DNA from: Bacillus zhangzhouensis
GTDB taxonomy: Bacteria > Bacillota > Bacilli > Bacillales > Bacillaceae
Length of the DNA: 61,832 nucleotides
Reading direction: 5' to 3'
NCBI RefSeq assembly: GCF_000715205.1
Contig: NZ_JOTP01000018.1
Coordinates: 1-61,832 of the forward strand
Within the stretch, counting starts at the first letter, position 1. Every line of letters starts with the position of its first letter. The notes under the pieces are model-generated. The model saw only the letters and a program-made list of their open reading frames with translations, did not search any database and had not been told where the DNA came from. Below, piece after piece: positions 44,629 through 53,024 of the stretch. The translations under genes and the position numbers were made by a program.

Positions 44629-46115
44629 TTAAGAAATGCCCATATTCTTTGCCAGGGCTGTATCTGCATCGTGGTAATGTTTCCCCAGCTGGTTCATATC
44701 ATCTGATAGTGAGTCGATCCACCTTTTCAAATTCATAGCGCCATCAATCGCTGTATCATATTTTTTGACTGAATAGAACTCATTCTCAAGACCCTCTGTT
44801 TTTAAGTGGCGAATCACGGCATCCACATCTGAAGCCGTCAGCTGGTCATAGGAACCAAAGCCAACAATCTGTTTGTATCTAGAGCGTACCCGTTCCACAG
44901 ATTGATCTACTTTGTCATCGAGTTTCTCGATTTTGCGAATGATTTGCTGCATATGGTGATCGGCATATGTCGAGAATTTACGCCCAGTGTTCATGAGAAC
45001 GTGGGACTTAATTAAAATCGCCACTACACTATGCGGATCAACATTTGATTGACTCAACTGATGTAACCTGGCCGTGGTAAGAGATGGATTTTTTCGCAGC
45101 ATATCATCAATGGTTTGAACGGAGCCATCTGGCGAAAAGGTATAACGATCTAAGCCATGGCTGCCAGCGAGGGCTTCAAGAAATAAATTAGCATCTAGTG
45201 AAGGATTCACACTCATTGCCCGATTGAGGAGGTCTTTTATGAATTGGACGGCTTTTGAGGAGTCCTGGGAGTAATCGACACCTTCAGGTAGAGTGGCATC
45301 ATACATCACTTTCACTTGACCGATTTCTGTCGTATGTCGATTTAATAGAGAAAGCCCGTCGTTTAAATTGATATATTCTGTTAATCTACTGCGGTAATCG
45401 CCTTTTAGTGCTCTGGCTTGTAAACCATCTGATAGATTTGGATAAATATTTGGATTCTCAAACGTCACGCCGCCTTGAATAAAATCATTTTTCACAAGAA
45501 CATAGGAAGCATTAGACCCGCCGAGTGAATGCCCTGTGACATACATCTTGGCATTCGGCATTTTCTTATGTATATCTTTTGCATAACGATCTGCTTGAAC
45601 CATTTGATTCTCTGCACCGTGTTCAAAAGGGATATTTTTAATCAAATACTTTGTATCTGAAATCATCCAATCCTGTACAATTTCATTTGTATAGGTAGTT
45701 GTCCCTGTTGTCACCTTAGTCGTCACTTCCTTTGACGCCTGTGACTGACTAAAAGGAGGAAGCTTTGTCAAAATGGTAGAAAGAAGATCATCTGACTCTT
45801 TTTTCCATGTTTTTTAATGGTATCTTTATATTGGCCTGCGCCAATCGGCTCCGAACCGCGGTAAGCGATGACTGCGTTTTTGATTTTGGTGAGGTTTCTT
45901 CCGCCATCTGAGCGATCGAAATCTTCTTCCGATACAAGTGTTAGTGAATTAAGACCTTTTTTTGTTTCTTGGTGGTCAACGACATACATTATTTTACCAT
46001 TTTTTAAGTGTATATCTTTAGAATTTTCATAGTTGAAGATATCATAAGATGCTGATGATATTTCATTATATTCTTTATCGCTAAGTTGATTAATTGAATT
46101 TTTTTTGGTCAACAT
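44629..46115 (-). pseudogene. Lipase-like (DUF6792-type) protein in two frames joined by a -1 shift
   Basis: Frame one (46115 to 45768) begins LTKKNSINQLSDKEYNEISS, runs through KNAVIAYRGSEPIGAGQYKD and stops. Frame two (to 44629) carries the alpha/beta-hydrolase elbow VTGHSLGGSNASYVL, FENPNIYPNLSDG, and a helical C-terminus ending DMNQLGKHYHDADTALAKN. Neither half is a complete lipase. They join without loss at GGA AAA AAG (minus strand 45806-45798): A_AAA_AAG is a canonical -1 slippery heptamer, and a -1 shift continues as GAG TCA GAT, giving about 495 residues. Alternatives are a recent loss of one A from an A7 run, or a sequencing error. The layout, lipase first and helical tail last, resembles reverse-LXG type VII lipase toxins (TslA). 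Typed as pseudogene only because the frame is broken. Confidence 0.7.
45798..45804 (-). other. A_AAA_AAG slippery heptamer at the frame junction
   Basis: On the minus strand the heptamer AAAAAAG is phased to the upstream frame as GGA-AAA-AAG. Slippage by -1 enters exactly the downstream lipase frame. A second A6 run is at 45810-45815. No strong upstream Shine-Dalgarno stimulator or stable downstream hairpin was evident. Confidence 0.55.
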
Positions 46116-46228
46116 TTACACTCCTGTAATAATTATCATGTATATTATAAGATATTGTATGGTAAATATCTATAAAAAAGAGGTATAAAAACCTATCGAT
46201 TAAATTTTTAAAAGGTGGGGTATTTTTT

Positions 46229-46735
46229 GTGAAAAATACATTTAAAGTTGTACTTATTGTTTTGATTACTACCGTTTTTATTCTAGTATTATCACTTGTT
46301 TTTCAAAAAGATAAAGAAAAAAAATCGAATGAATCAGGAGGTGAAACAATCGTGCAAGAGAAGAACGATTTAGAAAAAGCAGAAGAATTCGCAGAAGAAA
46401 TGAAACCGAAAGTGGAAGAACGTTTACATAAAATAGATATTCACAACTTTATTAAAACCATTACGTTCGATAAGGGAGTAAACATTAATCCAATGGGTTA
46501 TATAATAATTAGAGGGTATATTAATGGTAACCCAGAAAAATATGATTTCTCTGCATCATTAGAATATCGATCTAAGGAGGTAGGTACAATGACTTTTTCT
46601 CCTGAATTATCTTATCGCTTTAAAGACTGGGATAAATATAAAGATGAGCCTGAACTAAAGGAAAACTATCTTAAAAGACTCTCTGAAAAAGAACGCGAAC
46701 AATATCTCAAAGACATTGGAGAAAAAGAGAAATAA
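46229..46735 (+). CDS. Membrane-anchored DUF1433-type protein, candidate immunity protein
   Basis: A 168-residue protein with one N-terminal membrane helix (FKVVLIVLITTVFILVLSLV) and no lipobox, a charged linker (KDKEKKSNESGGE), and a soluble domain with FDKGVNINPMGYIIIRGYIN, which I match to DUF1433 from memory. The domain would face outward or remain at the membrane. GTG 46229 follows AGGTGGGG. It is divergent from the lipase-like gene, 113 bp away. A membrane-tethered protein beside a putative secreted lipase could protect the membrane from it; this is inference. Confidence 0.65.
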   Translation: MKNTFKVVLIVLITTVFILVLSLVFQKDKEKKSNESGGETIVQEKNDLEKAEEFAEEMKPKVEERLHKIDIHNFIKTITFDKGVNINPMGYIIIRGYINGNPEKYDFSASLEYRSKEVGTMTFSPELSYRFKDWDKYKDEPELKENYLKRLSEKEREQYLKDIGEKEK

Positions 46736-46832
46736 CAAGTGGACACTGCCGATTTATTTCCTAAATAGATTCCAAAAATAATATGCTATCATTCCCCTAA
46801 CAACACTTTCAAATAAGGGAGAGATTTCAGCC

Positions 46833-47768
46833 ATGGCAAATACAAAGAAATTGATCTTGGATGTAGACACTGGAATCGATGACGCGATTGGTATTTTGCT
46901 TGCAGTGAAAAGTAAGCAGTTTGATATTTTGGGGATTACAACTGTATGCGGGAATGTGTCTGTCGATGCGGCTACATTGAATACGTGTAAAGTGCTTGAG
47001 CTGGTTGATGCAGTTGAGATTCCTGTTATCAAAGGGGCGGCTGCACCTCTTTTAAGAGCGCCCCATTATGAACATTGGGTACATGGAGAGGATGGAATTG
47101 GCGGTGCTTTAAAGGATGCCCAGCCAAAGAAGACCGCAGATGAAGGTTTTGCGCCTGATTTTATCATTGAACAAGTGCTGAAGTATTCGCAGCAGGTCAC
47201 GCTTGTGTTGACAGGACCTTTAACGAATTTAGCCCTTGCGTTGAAAAAATGCCCTGAACTGATTCATCACGTCAAAGAAGTCATTTTTATGGGTGGTGTC
47301 GTGCAGGGGCAGGGGAACGTCACACCAGTTGCGGAATTCAATACATATGCAGACCCAGAAGCGGCGAAATTGGTGCTGGAGGCTGGGTTCCCTTCATTGA
47401 CTCAAGTTGGATTAGATGTCACAAGGCAGGTCTTGTTAACGGATGAGAGAATCGATGCCATTCAGAATGAAACTTTGGCAAGTTACATAAGAGAGAGTAC
47501 AAGCATTTATCGCCAGCGCTATTTTGAACGGAATGGTGTGTGGGCGTGTGCGATGCATGATCCGCTTGCTGTGAGTCTTGCGATTAACAAGCAGCTGGTG
47601 AGCACACAGGCTTTTCATGTAGAAGTGGAGATAAAGAGTGAGCTTTGTGATGGTCAGATGATATGTGATTTTCAGCATCAATGGGAGAAAGAACGCAATG
47701 TTCAAGTATGTATGGATGTAGATGCTGAGGCTTTCTTTGAATTATTGATCCAAGTCATGAATTCTTAA
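46833..47768 (+). CDS. Ribonucleoside hydrolase (inosine-uridine preferring family)
   Basis: A 311-residue cytoplasmic hydrolase that splits nucleosides to base and ribose. The calcium-binding signature is LILDVDTGIDDAIGILLA near the start. HGEDGIGGAL, VLTGPLTNLALAL, VIFMGGVVQGQGNVTPVAEF and the active-site MHDPLAVSL follow. The ATG has AAGGGAGAG upstream. It stands alone; substrate specificity (purine or pyrimidine) cannot be read reliably. Confidence 0.9.
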   Translation: MANTKKLILDVDTGIDDAIGILLAVKSKQFDILGITTVCGNVSVDAATLNTCKVLELVDAVEIPVIKGAAAPLLRAPHYEHWVHGEDGIGGALKDAQPKKTADEGFAPDFIIEQVLKYSQQVTLVLTGPLTNLALALKKCPELIHHVKEVIFMGGVVQGQGNVTPVAEFNTYADPEAAKLVLEAGFPSLTQVGLDVTRQVLLTDERIDAIQNETLASYIRESTSIYRQRYFERNGVWACAMHDPLAVSLAINKQLVSTQAFHVEVEIKSELCDGQMICDFQHQWEKERNVQVCMDVDAEAFFELLIQVMNS

Positions 47769-47800
47769 AAAAGTAGTCTGTGCAAACAGGCTTCTTTTTT
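47767..47800 (+). terminator. Probable terminator after nucleoside hydrolase
   Basis: AAAAAAGTAGTCTGT pairs imperfectly with ACAGGCTTCTTTTTT around a 4-base loop (GCAA). Confidence 0.6.
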
Positions 47801-47860
47801 ATAAGATGGGAACATGAGGGAATGTATGCGCTCACATGAATGAGAAAGGAGTGAAGTCAA

Positions 47861-48718
47861 TTGGCTTTTGTCAGTTTAAGTAGTATTGAAAAGATACGAG
47901 CAGCAAGCAGAGGGTTGCCGCCAAAGCTTAAAGCAATTGCAGAACATATTACGAGTGAGCCCCACGACATCATCCATTTGTCTATTGTCGAGCTTGCCAA
48001 AAAGACAGCGAGCTCAGAGGCAACGATTTTTCGTCTCTGTAAAAGGCTTGGATTTGAGGGCTATCAAGATTTGAAGATTACTATTGCCCAGGAAATAGAC
48101 CAAACAAAGCCTGATTATGTCGATGAAGAGATGAGTCTTGATGATGATACCGCCGTTTTTATGCAAAAGGTATTTCAGGCGAATATATCTGCATTAAAGG
48201 ATAGCTTTCAATTGTTGAATCCAGACGATGTAGAAAAAGCCATACAAATAATCGATGAAGCTGAGCGCCTAGAGTTTTATGGGAGCGGTGGGTCTGGCCT
48301 CATTGCAACAGATGCTTTTCACAAATTTATGAGGACAGGCATCAATTGTATTGTTCATACAGATTCTCACTTTCAAGCGATGTCTGCAGGGCTTCTTGAT
48401 CAACACAGTACAGTTGTCGGTATATCTCATTCTGGTAGAAACAAAGATTTACTCGATGCGATGAAAACAGCAAAAGAAAAAGGAGCAAAAACCATTGGTA
48501 TTACGAGCTATCAGCGCTCACCATTGAGTCAACTAGCAGATGTCACCTTGTATACATCGACGCAAGAAACGGCTTTTCGAACAGAAGCGATGTCTGCAAG
48601 GCTGGCTCAGCTCACTGTTATTGATGTCCTATATTTCGCACTTGCGCATTTAAGACAGCAGGAAACATTAACAAACTTAAAGCAAATGAGAGAAACCATT
48701 TCTCAAAAAAGGATTTAA
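47861..48718 (+). CDS. RpiR-family regulator with SIS domain
   Basis: A 285-residue regulator with an N-terminal HTH_6 domain (LPPKLKAIAEHITSEPHDII, LAKKTASSEATIFRLCKRLG) and a C-terminal SIS sugar-phosphate isomerase-like sensor (LEFYGSGGSGLIATDAFHKF, TVVGISHSGRNKDLLDAM). TTG 47861 has AAAGGAGTG upstream. It precedes gntK-gntP in the same direction, so it probably senses gluconate 6-phosphate and controls these genes, replacing the GntR repressor of B. subtilis. Confidence 0.88.
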   Translation: MAFVSLSSIEKIRAASRGLPPKLKAIAEHITSEPHDIIHLSIVELAKKTASSEATIFRLCKRLGFEGYQDLKITIAQEIDQTKPDYVDEEMSLDDDTAVFMQKVFQANISALKDSFQLLNPDDVEKAIQIIDEAERLEFYGSGGSGLIATDAFHKFMRTGINCIVHTDSHFQAMSAGLLDQHSTVVGISHSGRNKDLLDAMKTAKEKGAKTIGITSYQRSPLSQLADVTLYTSTQETAFRTEAMSARLAQLTVIDVLYFALAHLRQQETLTNLKQMRETISQKRI

Positions 48719-48786
48719 TGGTTTCAAAAATAAATTTTTCTATTAGAGAAAAGTACTGTTGTGGTAAAGATTGTGAGGTTTTGAGT

Positions 48787-48799
48787 GAAAATAATTTTC
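48787..48799 (+). promoter_or_regulatory. Palindrome upstream of the gntKP promoter
   Basis: GAAAATAATTTTC is a perfect 13-bp palindrome, 10 bp before the -35 of gntKP. It resembles known RpiR-family sites in form and is a candidate operator. Confidence 0.5.
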
Positions 48800-48809
48800 T
48801 TTTCGGTCA

Positions 48810-48838
48810 TTGAATGTCGAAAAAAATATTCCTATAAT
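48810..48838 (+). promoter_or_regulatory. Sigma-A promoter of gntK-gntP
   Basis: TTGAAT (48810-48815), 17 bases, TATAAT (48833-48838), with gntK beginning about 65 bases later. Confidence 0.75.
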
Positions 48839-48903
48839 GGGATTTAATCAGGTAGATCAAAACCACAAAAATTATTTCAAATCAATGATTGGGCGTGATG
48901 CAG

Positions 48904-50448
48904 ATGAAGGGAAACCAGGCGGTAATTGGTTTGGATATTGGTACAACGAGTACAAAGGCGGTTCTGTTTGGACCACAGGGAAAAGTGATAGCAAAACATT
49001 CAGTTCCTTATGATCTCATTCAGCCCCAGCCAGCATGGGTTGAGCAGAATCCTGAACATATATTAGAAGCCGTCATTGCGAGTGTAAGAGGCGCATTGAC
49101 GAAAGTAGCATTTGATACAAAGAATCTCATAGGTGTCGGGATTAGTACGGCGATGCATTCCTTAATTGTGATGGATGAGGATGGCAAGGCTTTAACGAAC
49201 AGTATCATTTGGGCAGATAACAGAAGTGCAGAACAAGCGAAACGAATTACTACGGACATGGATGGCTTTCAAATTTATAAAAGAACCGGTACGCCGATTC
49301 ATCCAATGTCACCGCTTTCAAAAGTACGATGGATAAAGGAAATGACACCTGATGTCTTCAAGCAGGCAGCAAAATTTATTTCCATAAAAGAATATATTCT
49401 CTATCATTTCTTCGGTCAGTATGTCGTCGATTATTCAATCGCTTCAGCAACAGGGCTGTTCCGTTTGGAAACGCTTCAATGGGACGAGGAGGCACTACGC
49501 ATTGCTGGAATTGAGGAAAATCAACTGTCTGAACTTGTCCCAACGACGTATCAGCTGAGAGGGCTTCAGCCAGAGATTGCGCTGCGAATGGGGATCGCGG
49601 AAGATACACCATTTGTCGTTGGTGCGAATGATGGTGTTCTAGCGAATCTAGGTGTTGGTGCCATTGGTAAAGGGGAAGTGGCTGTCACGATTGGGACAAG
49701 CGGTGCAGTCCGTACCGTCGTAGACAAGCCGGTAACAGATGAGCAATCAAGAACATTTTGCTATGCGCTGACGGACAAGCATTGGGTGGTCGGGGGACCT
49801 ACCAATAATGGCGGAATCATGCTGAGATGGCTGAAGGATGAATTTGGTTCTTCGGAGGTGGAGGTTGCAAAGCGCCTTGGTGTAGATCCTTACGATCTCA
49901 TGATTGATATTGCGGAAAAGGTGCCAGCTGGCTCAGAGGGACTGCTGTTTCTACCATTTTTAACAGGTGAACGTGCACCTTATTGGAATCCAAATGCGAG
50001 AGGCACTTTTTTTGGTATTGGCCTTCAGCATAAGCGGGAGCATTTTATTAGAGCCGTGTTAGAAGGCGTCATTATGAGTGTTTTCTCGATCGGTGTTGCA
50101 TTAAGAGATTTAACTGGTTCAGCAAAGGATGTCCGGGCTTCGGGTGGTTTTGCAAGATCTCCGCTATGGCGGCAAATTTTAGCGGATACGATGGGTAGAG
50201 AAGTACTTGTTCCAGAAAGTTATGAGGCCTCGGCACTTGGGGCGGCTGTCCTCGCACTTCATAGTTTAGGTCATATGGAAGAGATGGAAGAGGTTCAAGA
50301 GTGGATTCGGATCTCTGCCCGTCATGAACCAAATATGAAGAACAATGAGACATACATAGAGCTATTTTATTTATATGAGCGCCTCTATGACAAACTAAAG
50401 GATGAATTTGATGTCATTAGTGCGCTGCAATTAAAACAAAATCGTTAA
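48904..50448 (+). CDS. gntK: Gluconokinase (FGGY family)
   Basis: A 514-residue kinase converting gluconate to 6-phosphogluconate. Motifs: VIGLDIGTTSTKAVLFGPQG (phosphate 1), IIWADNRSAEQAKRI, TGTPIHPMSPLSKVRWIKE, VTIGTSGAVRTV (adenosine region) and FLPFLTGERAPYWNPNARG. GNQAVIGLDIG must lie close to the N-terminus. ATG 48904 is chosen; ATG 48898 and TTG 48889 are alternatives, and none has an excellent ribosome site. gntP follows by 24 bp. No gntZ-like 6-phosphogluconate dehydrogenase follows as in B. subtilis. Confidence 0.9.
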   Translation: MKGNQAVIGLDIGTTSTKAVLFGPQGKVIAKHSVPYDLIQPQPAWVEQNPEHILEAVIASVRGALTKVAFDTKNLIGVGISTAMHSLIVMDEDGKALTNSIIWADNRSAEQAKRITTDMDGFQIYKRTGTPIHPMSPLSKVRWIKEMTPDVFKQAAKFISIKEYILYHFFGQYVVDYSIASATGLFRLETLQWDEEALRIAGIEENQLSELVPTTYQLRGLQPEIALRMGIAEDTPFVVGANDGVLANLGVGAIGKGEVAVTIGTSGAVRTVVDKPVTDEQSRTFCYALTDKHWVVGGPTNNGGIMLRWLKDEFGSSEVEVAKRLGVDPYDLMIDIAEKVPAGSEGLLFLPFLTGERAPYWNPNARGTFFGIGLQHKREHFIRAVLEGVIMSVFSIGVALRDLTGSAKDVRASGGFARSPLWRQILADTMGREVLVPESYEASALGAAVLALHSLGHMEEMEEVQEWIRISARHEPNMKNNETYIELFYLYERLYDKLKDEFDVISALQLKQNR

Positions 50449-50472
50449 ACATCAGGGAAAAGGTGGGAGAAC

Positions 50473-51801
50473 ATGCTTTTATTCATCGTGATTGCGGCGA
50501 TTGTCCTTTTGCTCATTCTCATTACAGTCGCGAAGTTGAATCCGTTTGTGAGTTTAATTATTACCTCTATGCTTGTCGGCTTTGCCACAGGGATGGATTT
50601 GCAGGAAATCATTCAATCGATTAAAACGGGATTAGGAAATACTTTATCATTGCTGGCGATTGTTCTTGCGCTTGGAACCATGCTTGGGAAAATGATGGCT
50701 GAATCAGGGGGAGCTGAGCGGATTGCTCAAACTTTAATCGGCCGTTTCGGGACGAAGAATGTGCATTGGGCAATGATGTTCGTTGCCTTTATCGTGGGAA
50801 TACCTGTGTTTTTCCAGGTCGGATTCGTTCTTCTCATTCCTTTACTCTTTACCATTGCGATTGAAACGGGCATATCGCTCGTGACGATTGGGATTTCGTT
50901 AATCGCTGGATTGTCTGTTGTGCATGGTCTTGTGCCGCCTCATCCAGCTGCAATGGCAGCTGTGGGCATCTATCATGCCAATGTGGGGAAAACCATCTTC
51001 TTTTCCATTATTGTCGGTTTGCCCACAGCTATCATTGCTGGACCGCTATATGGAAAGTGGATTGGCAAACGGATACATAAACCGGTTCCAGAGATGCTGA
51101 GAAAGCAATTCACTGAACGAAATGAAGATCGAAAGCTTCCTGGTTTTGCGAATACGATGTTTACCATTTTGGTGCCAGTAATTTTAATGCTGCTTGCCAC
51201 ACTGGCGGATGTTATTTTGCCAGAGGAAAGTATTTGGTTTCAGGTGTTCAAATATATCGGAGATCCAATTACAGCCCTGCTGATTGCAACGGTGTATTCT
51301 TTCTTCAGCCTTGGCTTTATGCAAGGGATGAGCCGTGACCGGGTGCTTTCCTTTAGTAATGAATGCTTAGGACCGATTGCTTCCATTCTGCTTGTCATTG
51401 GAGCGGGCGGGGCCTTCAATAATGTGCTCATCGATTCGGGTGTTGGTGATTATATTGCTGATTTAGCGAAACACTCGCCCATCTCACCGATTTTGCTTAG
51501 CTGGCTGATTGCTGCGGTCATTCGTGTGGCAACAGGATCAGCTACTGTCTCTATGATGACAGCAGCTGGTATTGTAGCCCCGATTGCTGCATCCATGCCG
51601 GATGTGAGCAGAGAGCTTCTTGTGTTAGCAACAGGAGCGGGTTCGTTGATTTTATCTCATGTCAATGACTCTGGTTTTTGGCTGATCAAAGAGTATTTTG
51701 GCATGACCATTAAAGAGACGTTCTTGACATGGACTGCTATGGAGACGATCATTTCCGTTAGTGCCATTGCATTTATTATGATCATTAATATGTTTATATA
51801 G
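50473..51801 (+). CDS. gntP: Gluconate permease
   Basis: A 442-residue proton symporter of the GntP family with 12-14 membrane segments. Features: AKLNPFVSLIITSMLVGFATG, LGTMLGKMMAESGGAERIAQ, GIPVFFQVGFVLLIPLLF, HGLVPPHPAAMAAVG and LVIGAGGAFNNVLIDSGVGD near residue 315. ATG follows AAAGGTGGGAG. Specificity for gluconate is inferred from the adjacent gntK. Ends in a UUCG-loop terminator. Confidence 0.92.
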   Translation: MLLFIVIAAIVLLLILITVAKLNPFVSLIITSMLVGFATGMDLQEIIQSIKTGLGNTLSLLAIVLALGTMLGKMMAESGGAERIAQTLIGRFGTKNVHWAMMFVAFIVGIPVFFQVGFVLLIPLLFTIAIETGISLVTIGISLIAGLSVVHGLVPPHPAAMAAVGIYHANVGKTIFFSIIVGLPTAIIAGPLYGKWIGKRIHKPVPEMLRKQFTERNEDRKLPGFANTMFTILVPVILMLLATLADVILPEESIWFQVFKYIGDPITALLIATVYSFFSLGFMQGMSRDRVLSFSNECLGPIASILLVIGAGGAFNNVLIDSGVGDYIADLAKHSPISPILLSWLIAAVIRVATGSATVSMMTAAGIVAPIAASMPDVSRELLVLATGAGSLILSHVNDSGFWLIKEYFGMTIKETFLTWTAMETIISVSAIAFIMIINMFI

Positions 51802-51808
51802 CGAACGC

Positions 51809-51842
51809 AACAGCTTAGTTCTTCGGAATTGGGCTGTTTTTA
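51809..51842 (+). terminator. Terminator of the gnt operon
   Basis: ACAGCTTAGTTC and GAATTGGGCTGT pair around a TTCG tetraloop with two G-T or mismatched positions, then TTTTT. Confidence 0.82.
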
Positions 51843-51893
51843 GCTTGTTGCGATACCACTTTTTACGAATTGGGGTAAAATAATGATAGTGAG

Positions 51894-53009
51894 ATGTGGG
51901 AGGCGGATACGATCGAACCATTAAAACATGTTTATCATGAATTATTTATTCAGGAATTAGCGGAGAAACTAGCACAAGAATCGACTGTATTTGATGCTGC
52001 TGAATTCCAGCGGCTCGTGCTTCAAGAGGATTGGCCACAGCTTGAGTTGAAAGGACGGATGAGAAGAGTCACTGAATCGATGCATGCCTGTCTGCCTGAG
52101 GATTACGTGCAGGCAATTGAAGTGCTGCGTCAGGTAGCACCGCATTTTTCAGGACTTAGTGCGCTTGTATTTCCAGACTACGTCGAGACTTACGGTCTTG
52201 AACATTGGGATATCTCAATGAAGGCGATCGAATTCTTTACACCGTTTTCCACTTCTGAATTTGCTGTTCGGCCTTTTCTCATTCAAAATCAAGACAACAT
52301 GTTGGCGCAGATGCTGGTGTGGTCACAGGATCAAAATGAGCATATTCGCCGACTGGCTAGTGAAGGATGCAGACCACGTTTGCCTTGGGGGGTATCTGTT
52401 CCTGCGCTTAAAAAGGATCCCTCGGTCACGCTGCCGATTTTGGAAAACTTAAAGTCGGATTCGGCCAGGTATGTGCAAAAAAGTGTAGCGAATCATTTAA
52501 ATGATATTTCTGCGATTCAGCCGGATCTGATGAAGCAAACGGTCAAAAGATGGTATGGGACCAATGAACATACGAACTGGATTGTCAAACATGCATCCCG
52601 TACATTACTAAAAAAAGGCGATCCAGATATTATGGCTATGTTTGGCTATGGAGACGATCCGTCCATTCAAGTAACAGATTTAAAGGTAGCGCAAAATTCC
52701 ATTCGTATTGGAGAAAAAATGACCTTTCATTTTACTCTTCAAGTGGATAAGCCACTCAAGCTGCGTGTAGAGTATGCGATTGATTACGTTAAAGCTCGTG
52801 GTACCCGCAATCAAAAGGTATTTAAAATTACAGAATTTGAAACAGGCTCAGCGATACATAGAGAATTCGTCAGGTCCCAGTCTTTTCAAAATATGACGAC
52901 GAGAAAGCATTATGAGGGAACCCATACATTAACAATCATCATCAACGGCATCCCAAAAGCGTCGGTTGATTTTGAAGTCACAGCAGCTAATGAAAAACCC
53001 CGCCAATGA
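51894..53009 (+). CDS. yhaZ: YhaZ-like DNA alkylation repair protein (AlkC type)
   Basis: A protein of up to 371 residues made of HEAT-like helical repeats (LASEGCRPRLPWGVSVPALK is the conserved AlkC wording; DSARYVQKSVANHLNDIS) and a C-terminal Ig-like domain of about 100 residues (DLKVAQNSIRIGEKMTFHFT). AlkC/AlkD-type glycosylases remove alkylated bases. The start is unclear. ATG 51894 has no ribosome site, whereas GGGAGGCGG (51898-51906) is ideally spaced for ATC at 51912, where similarity to YhaZ (EPLKH) begins. The stop lies inside the terminator hairpin. Confidence 0.8.
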   Translation: MWEADTIEPLKHVYHELFIQELAEKLAQESTVFDAAEFQRLVLQEDWPQLELKGRMRRVTESMHACLPEDYVQAIEVLRQVAPHFSGLSALVFPDYVETYGLEHWDISMKAIEFFTPFSTSEFAVRPFLIQNQDNMLAQMLVWSQDQNEHIRRLASEGCRPRLPWGVSVPALKKDPSVTLPILENLKSDSARYVQKSVANHLNDISAIQPDLMKQTVKRWYGTNEHTNWIVKHASRTLLKKGDPDIMAMFGYGDDPSIQVTDLKVAQNSIRIGEKMTFHFTLQVDKPLKLRVEYAIDYVKARGTRNQKVFKITEFETGSAIHREFVRSQSFQNMTTRKHYEGTHTLTIIINGIPKASVDFEVTAANEKPRQ

Positions 53010-53022
53010 GGCGGGGTTTGGC
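52995..53022. terminator. Terminator overlapping the yhaZ stop
   Basis: AAACCCCGCC (52995-53004) and GGCGGGGTTT (53010-53019) form a perfect GC-rich stem. The yhaZ TGA (53007-53009) is in the loop. Confidence 0.8.
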
Positions 53023-53024
53023 GT

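Noticed and set aside
48810..49013. 67-codon frame across the gntKP promoter and the start of gntK
   Set aside because: Begins in the -35 region and overlaps gntK in another frame; chance open frame.
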